A DNA stretch of 64,000 bases from CAZCCM01 sp964616165 (GTDB lineage: Bacteria; Bacillota; Clostridia; TANB77; CAG-508). The number at the start of each line of letters is the position of its first letter. The first letter of the stretch is position 1. Made by a program: the position numbers and the translations under genes. Below the pieces are notes generated by a model. That model did no database searches. It had not been told where the DNA came from and saw only the letters and a list, made by a program, of their open reading frames with translations. This document shows, piece after piece, positions 61,230-64,000 of the stretch. Location of the stretch: positions 30,845 through 94,844 of the forward strand of contig CAZTTS010000002.1 of assembly GCA_964616165.1 (NCBI GenBank). Direction: 5' to 3'.

Positions 61230-64000
61230 ATGAGTATAATACGAAAAATATTTAAATCACATAGTGATAGAGAAATTAAAAAAACTTTAAATATTGTTAA
61301 AGCTATTAATGAATTAGAAGATGAAATTAAAGCTTTATCTAATAATGAATTAGCTGCAAAAACATCATATTTTAAAGAACTATTAAAAAAAGGTTCTACC
61401 CTTGATGACATACTTCCTGAAGCATTCGCAGTTGTTAGAGAAGTTTCTAAAAGGATATTAGAAATGAGACATTTTGATGTACAATTAATAGGTGGAATTA
61501 TCCTTCACCAAGGCAAAATAGCCGAAATGAAAACAGGTGAAGGTAAAACCTTAGTAGCAACTTTACCAGCCTATTTAAACGCTTTAACAGGCAAAGGTGT
61601 ACATATAGTTACAGTTAATGAGTATTTAGCTAAAAGAGATAGTGAATGGATGGGAAAAGTATTTACTTTTCTTGGTCTTTCTGTTGGTCTTAACTTAAAT
61701 CAAATGACTAAAGAAGAAAAAAAGAAAGAGTATGAAAAAGATATACTTTATTCAACAAATAATGAACTTGGTTTTGACTATTTAAGAGATAATATGGTTA
61801 CTAATGCTGAAGATATTGTTCAAAAAGAGTTAAATTACGCAATAATTGACGAGATTGATAGTATTTTGGTTGATGAGGCAAGAACACCTCTTATTATTTC
61901 GGGTAAAGCTGGTAAATCTAACGATGTATACAAACAAGCTGATGATTTTGTAAGAAGATTGTCAAAAAAAGAAGTAATTGAAGAAAAAGCAAAGTCGTTT
62001 TTAGATATAAGTTCAATTACTGAGGGTGAAAGTGAAGAGGATTTATCAAAATATGACTATATTGTTGATTTAAAAGCAAAAACTGCATCATTAACTGAAA
62101 AGGGAATACATAAAGCTGAAGAATATTTTGGATTAGAAAACTATAATGACCTTGAAAATTCAGAATTAGTTCATCATGTTACTCAAGCAATTCAAGCACA
62201 TGGCGTTATGAGAAATGATATAGATTATATTATTCAAGACGGACAAGCTTTAATTGTTGATGAATTTACAGGAAGAATTATGCATGGTAGAAGATATTCT
62301 AATGGATTACATCAAGCGATTGAAGCAAAAGAAGGTATAAAAATAGAAGATGAGTCAAAAACATTAGCAACTATTACTTTCCAAAACTATTTTAGACTTT
62401 ATTCAAAACTTGCAGGTATGACAGGTACTGCTATGACTGAAAAAGAAGAGTTTGACCATATATATAATTTAGATGTTATAGAGATACCTACAAATATGCC
62501 AATTATAAGAAGTGATCGTTCTGATACTATATATAAAACTGAACTTGGTAAATTTAATGCTGTTTTAGAAGATGTTAAAAACTCTCATGAGAGAGGACAA
62601 CCAGTTTTAGTTGGAACTGCATCAGTTGAAACATCAGAAATATTATCAGCAATGTTTAATAAAGCCGGGTTACAGCATCAAGTATTAAATGCAAAACATC
62701 ATGAAAGGGAAGCTGAAATAATAGCTCAAGCGGGTAAGCCAGGGGTTGTAACTATCGCAACAAACATGGCTGGTCGTGGTACTGACATAATGTTAGGTGG
62801 TAATTCAGAATTTTTAGCAAAACAGCAAATGAAAAAAGAAGGAAAGACTGAAGAAGAAATTTTAGATGCTACTTCATACTTTGAAACAGATGATGAAGAA
62901 ATAATAGCAAATAGATTAAGATTTAAAGAATTAAAAGATAAATTTACAAAAGAAAACGAAGCTGATAAGAAAAGAGTTATTGAAGCTGGTGGTTTAAAAA
63001 TAGTTGGAACAGAAAGACATGATGCTAGAAGAATAGATAATCAGTTAAGAGGTAGAGCTGGACGACAAGGAGATCCTGGAGATTCTGTATTCTATCTTTC
63101 ATTAGAAGATAAATTAATGAAGGTTTTTGGTGGTGATGTTGTTACAAGACTATATGATACTTTAGATATTCCAGAAGATTTACCTATTCAAGTAGGTATG
63201 ATTTCCAGAGCAATTGAAAATGCACAAAAAAGAATAGAGGGCTTAAACTTTTCAGCTAGAAAACATACATTAAATTATGACGATGTTATAAATGTTCAAA
63301 GACATTTAATATATGGACAAAGGAGACAGGTATTAAATGGTGACAACATACATGAACAAGTTATAACAATGGTTACATCTTCTATAGAGATGCTTATAAA
63401 TACATATAGAGAAGAATTAGAAACAGGTACATATAATTATGATATCTTTTCTAGAGAAATAATTAATAATTTAGCATTGGATCCTAGAAAACTTTTAATT
63501 GATAAAGATGGAAACAAATTAGAAAAGGTTGATGTAGATGAATTGATTAATTCAATCTCAGATATAATAGTAAATTACATTGAAGAAGAACATAGTAAAC
63601 ATCCTGAAGAATATGAAGAAATCGAGAGATATATATTATTAAATGTTGTAGACAATGCTTGGATTGAACATATTGATACAATGGATGATTTAAAAAATGG
63701 TATAGGCTTAAGAGGATATGGTCAAAGAGATCCTGTTGTACAATTTAGAATAGAAGGTTCTGAACTTTTTGATGAAATGAACACACAAATCAAATTACAA
63801 TTTACTAAAATGTTAACACATGTTAAAAAAGTTGAAGATCAGAATTTAAAACAAAAACAAAAAATTCAAATAACAAGTGCTAGTCAAGAAGAAATGAAAT
63901 TACCAGAAGCTCCACAAATGGATAATCCTCAAACTGAAAAAGCACAACCAATTGTGAATACAGGTAAAAAGGTTGGAAGAAATGACCCATGTACTTGTGG
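61230..64000 (+). CDS. secA: Preprotein translocase ATPase SecA (3' end cut by window edge)
   Basis: Motor of the SecYEG export pathway. The frame is open from ATG 61230 (GGAGAT upstream) to the window end, 923 codons. NBD1 carries MKTGEGKTLVATLPAYLNAL (Walker A) and IIDEIDSILVDEARTPLIISG (DEAD-like). The preprotein-crosslinking domain follows. NBD2 has ATNMAGRGTDIMLGG and GTERHDARRIDNQLRGRAGRQGDPG. The helical scaffold is complete. The last visible codons read GRNDPCTCG, the start of the C-terminal zinc-binding SEC-C motif, so only a handful of codons are missing. It has a single-copy, canonical appearance. Confidence 0.98.
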   Translation, partial: MSIIRKIFKSHSDREIKKTLNIVKAINELEDEIKALSNNELAAKTSYFKELLKKGSTLDDILPEAFAVVREVSKRILEMRHFDVQLIGGIILHQGKIAEMKTGEGKTLVATLPAYLNALTGKGVHIVTVNEYLAKRDSEWMGKVFTFLGLSVGLNLNQMTKEEKKKEYEKDILYSTNNELGFDYLRDNMVTNAEDIVQKELNYAIIDEIDSILVDEARTPLIISGKAGKSNDVYKQADDFVRRLSKKEVIEEKAKSFLDISSITEGESEEDLSKYDYIVDLKAKTASLTEKGIHKAEEYFGLENYNDLENSELVHHVTQAIQAHGVMRNDIDYIIQDGQALIVDEFTGRIMHGRRYSNGLHQAIEAKEGIKIEDESKTLATITFQNYFRLYSKLAGMTGTAMTEKEEFDHIYNLDVIEIPTNMPIIRSDRSDTIYKTELGKFNAVLEDVKNSHERGQPVLVGTASVETSEILSAMFNKAGLQHQVLNAKHHEREAEIIAQAGKPGVVTIATNMAGRGTDIMLGGNSEFLAKQQMKKEGKTEEEILDATSYFETDDEEIIANRLRFKELKDKFTKENEADKKRVIEAGGLKIVGTERHDARRIDNQLRGRAGRQGDPGDSVFYLSLEDKLMKVFGGDVVTRLYDTLDIPEDLPIQVGMISRAIENAQKRIEGLNFSARKHTLNYDDVINVQRHLIYGQRRQVLNGDNIHEQVITMVTSSIEMLINTYREELETGTYNYDIFSREIINNLALDPRKLLIDKDGNKLEKVDVDELINSISDIIVNYIEEEHSKHPEEYEEIERYILLNVVDNAWIEHIDTMDDLKNGIGLRGYGQRDPVVQFRIEGSELFDEMNTQIKLQFTKMLTHVKKVEDQNLKQKQKIQITSASQEEMKLPEAPQMDNPQTEKAQPIVNTGKKVGRNDPCTC

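Overview
The window is 64 kb of very AT-rich DNA (roughly a quarter to 30% G+C by eye) from one bacterial chromosome. Gene content and protein style point to an uncultured-type member of the Clostridia (Bacillota). The evidence is recA-recX next to ymdB, a two-gene transketolase, FtsEX, RNase J, the EngB/SmpB/Era/RecO/YbeY housekeeping set, DUF3048, DUF4190 and prepilin-like proteins starting with the clostridial GITL signature. This placement is inference; no rRNA gene is present. Almost every gene lies on the + strand. Only dinB and one small membrane-protein gene are on the minus strand. No CRISPR array, insertion sequence, prophage or plasmid module was seen.

Layout. 1-6275: 3' end of hisS, ymdB, an anchored solute-binding protein, recA-recX, scpA and an M50 protease. 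6523-8046: a prepilin-like leucine-rich surface protein and tRNA-Arg(UCU). 8104-15465: ychF, a membrane TPR protein, murE, and a secreted beta-propeller protein flanked by two small DUF4190-like proteins. 15466-23532: rpoB and rpoC behind a consensus promoter and a structured leader, closed by a terminator. 23644-30090: an MgtA-type P-ATPase, ftsEX and RNase J. 30203-35507: gltX, nagB, serS, engB, a small membrane protein and smpB. 35520-44708: a DUF2207 protein, addA, a cyclophilin-like protein, a second prepilin-like protein and an unknown membrane protein. 44762-49727: split transketolase, a stalk/SH3-like protein, mltG and an M23 peptidase. 49737-52548: a small minus-strand membrane protein, efp, a compositionally foreign 93-residue gene and dinB. 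52828-60212: recN, an unknown protein, ybeY, a dgkA-PAP2 fusion, a DUF3048 protein, era and recO. 60336-64000: an SDR oxidoreductase and secA, which is cut by the window edge within its last few codons.

Themes. DNA repair and recombination (recA, recX, addA, recN, recO, dinB), RNA and translation (hisS, gltX, serS, smpB, efp, RNase J, ybeY, era) and envelope building (murE, ftsEX, mltG, M23, DgkA-PAP2) dominate. Many genes overlap by 4-11 nt and are probably translationally coupled. Most of the window is ordinary core genome. The unusual signals are an M23 peptidase gene whose only plausible start is ATT, and a DUF2207 gene whose Gly-rich tail is restored by deleting two single C bases. Three proteins keep a recognisable enzyme fold but have lost catalytic residues (PAP2, cyclophilin, and possibly a GH18-like domain). 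EF-P carries Arg in an altered modification loop, one gene is markedly GC-richer than its surroundings, and an rpoB leader hairpin masks the Shine-Dalgarno sequence. I did not find convincing evidence of a wholly new multi-gene system.
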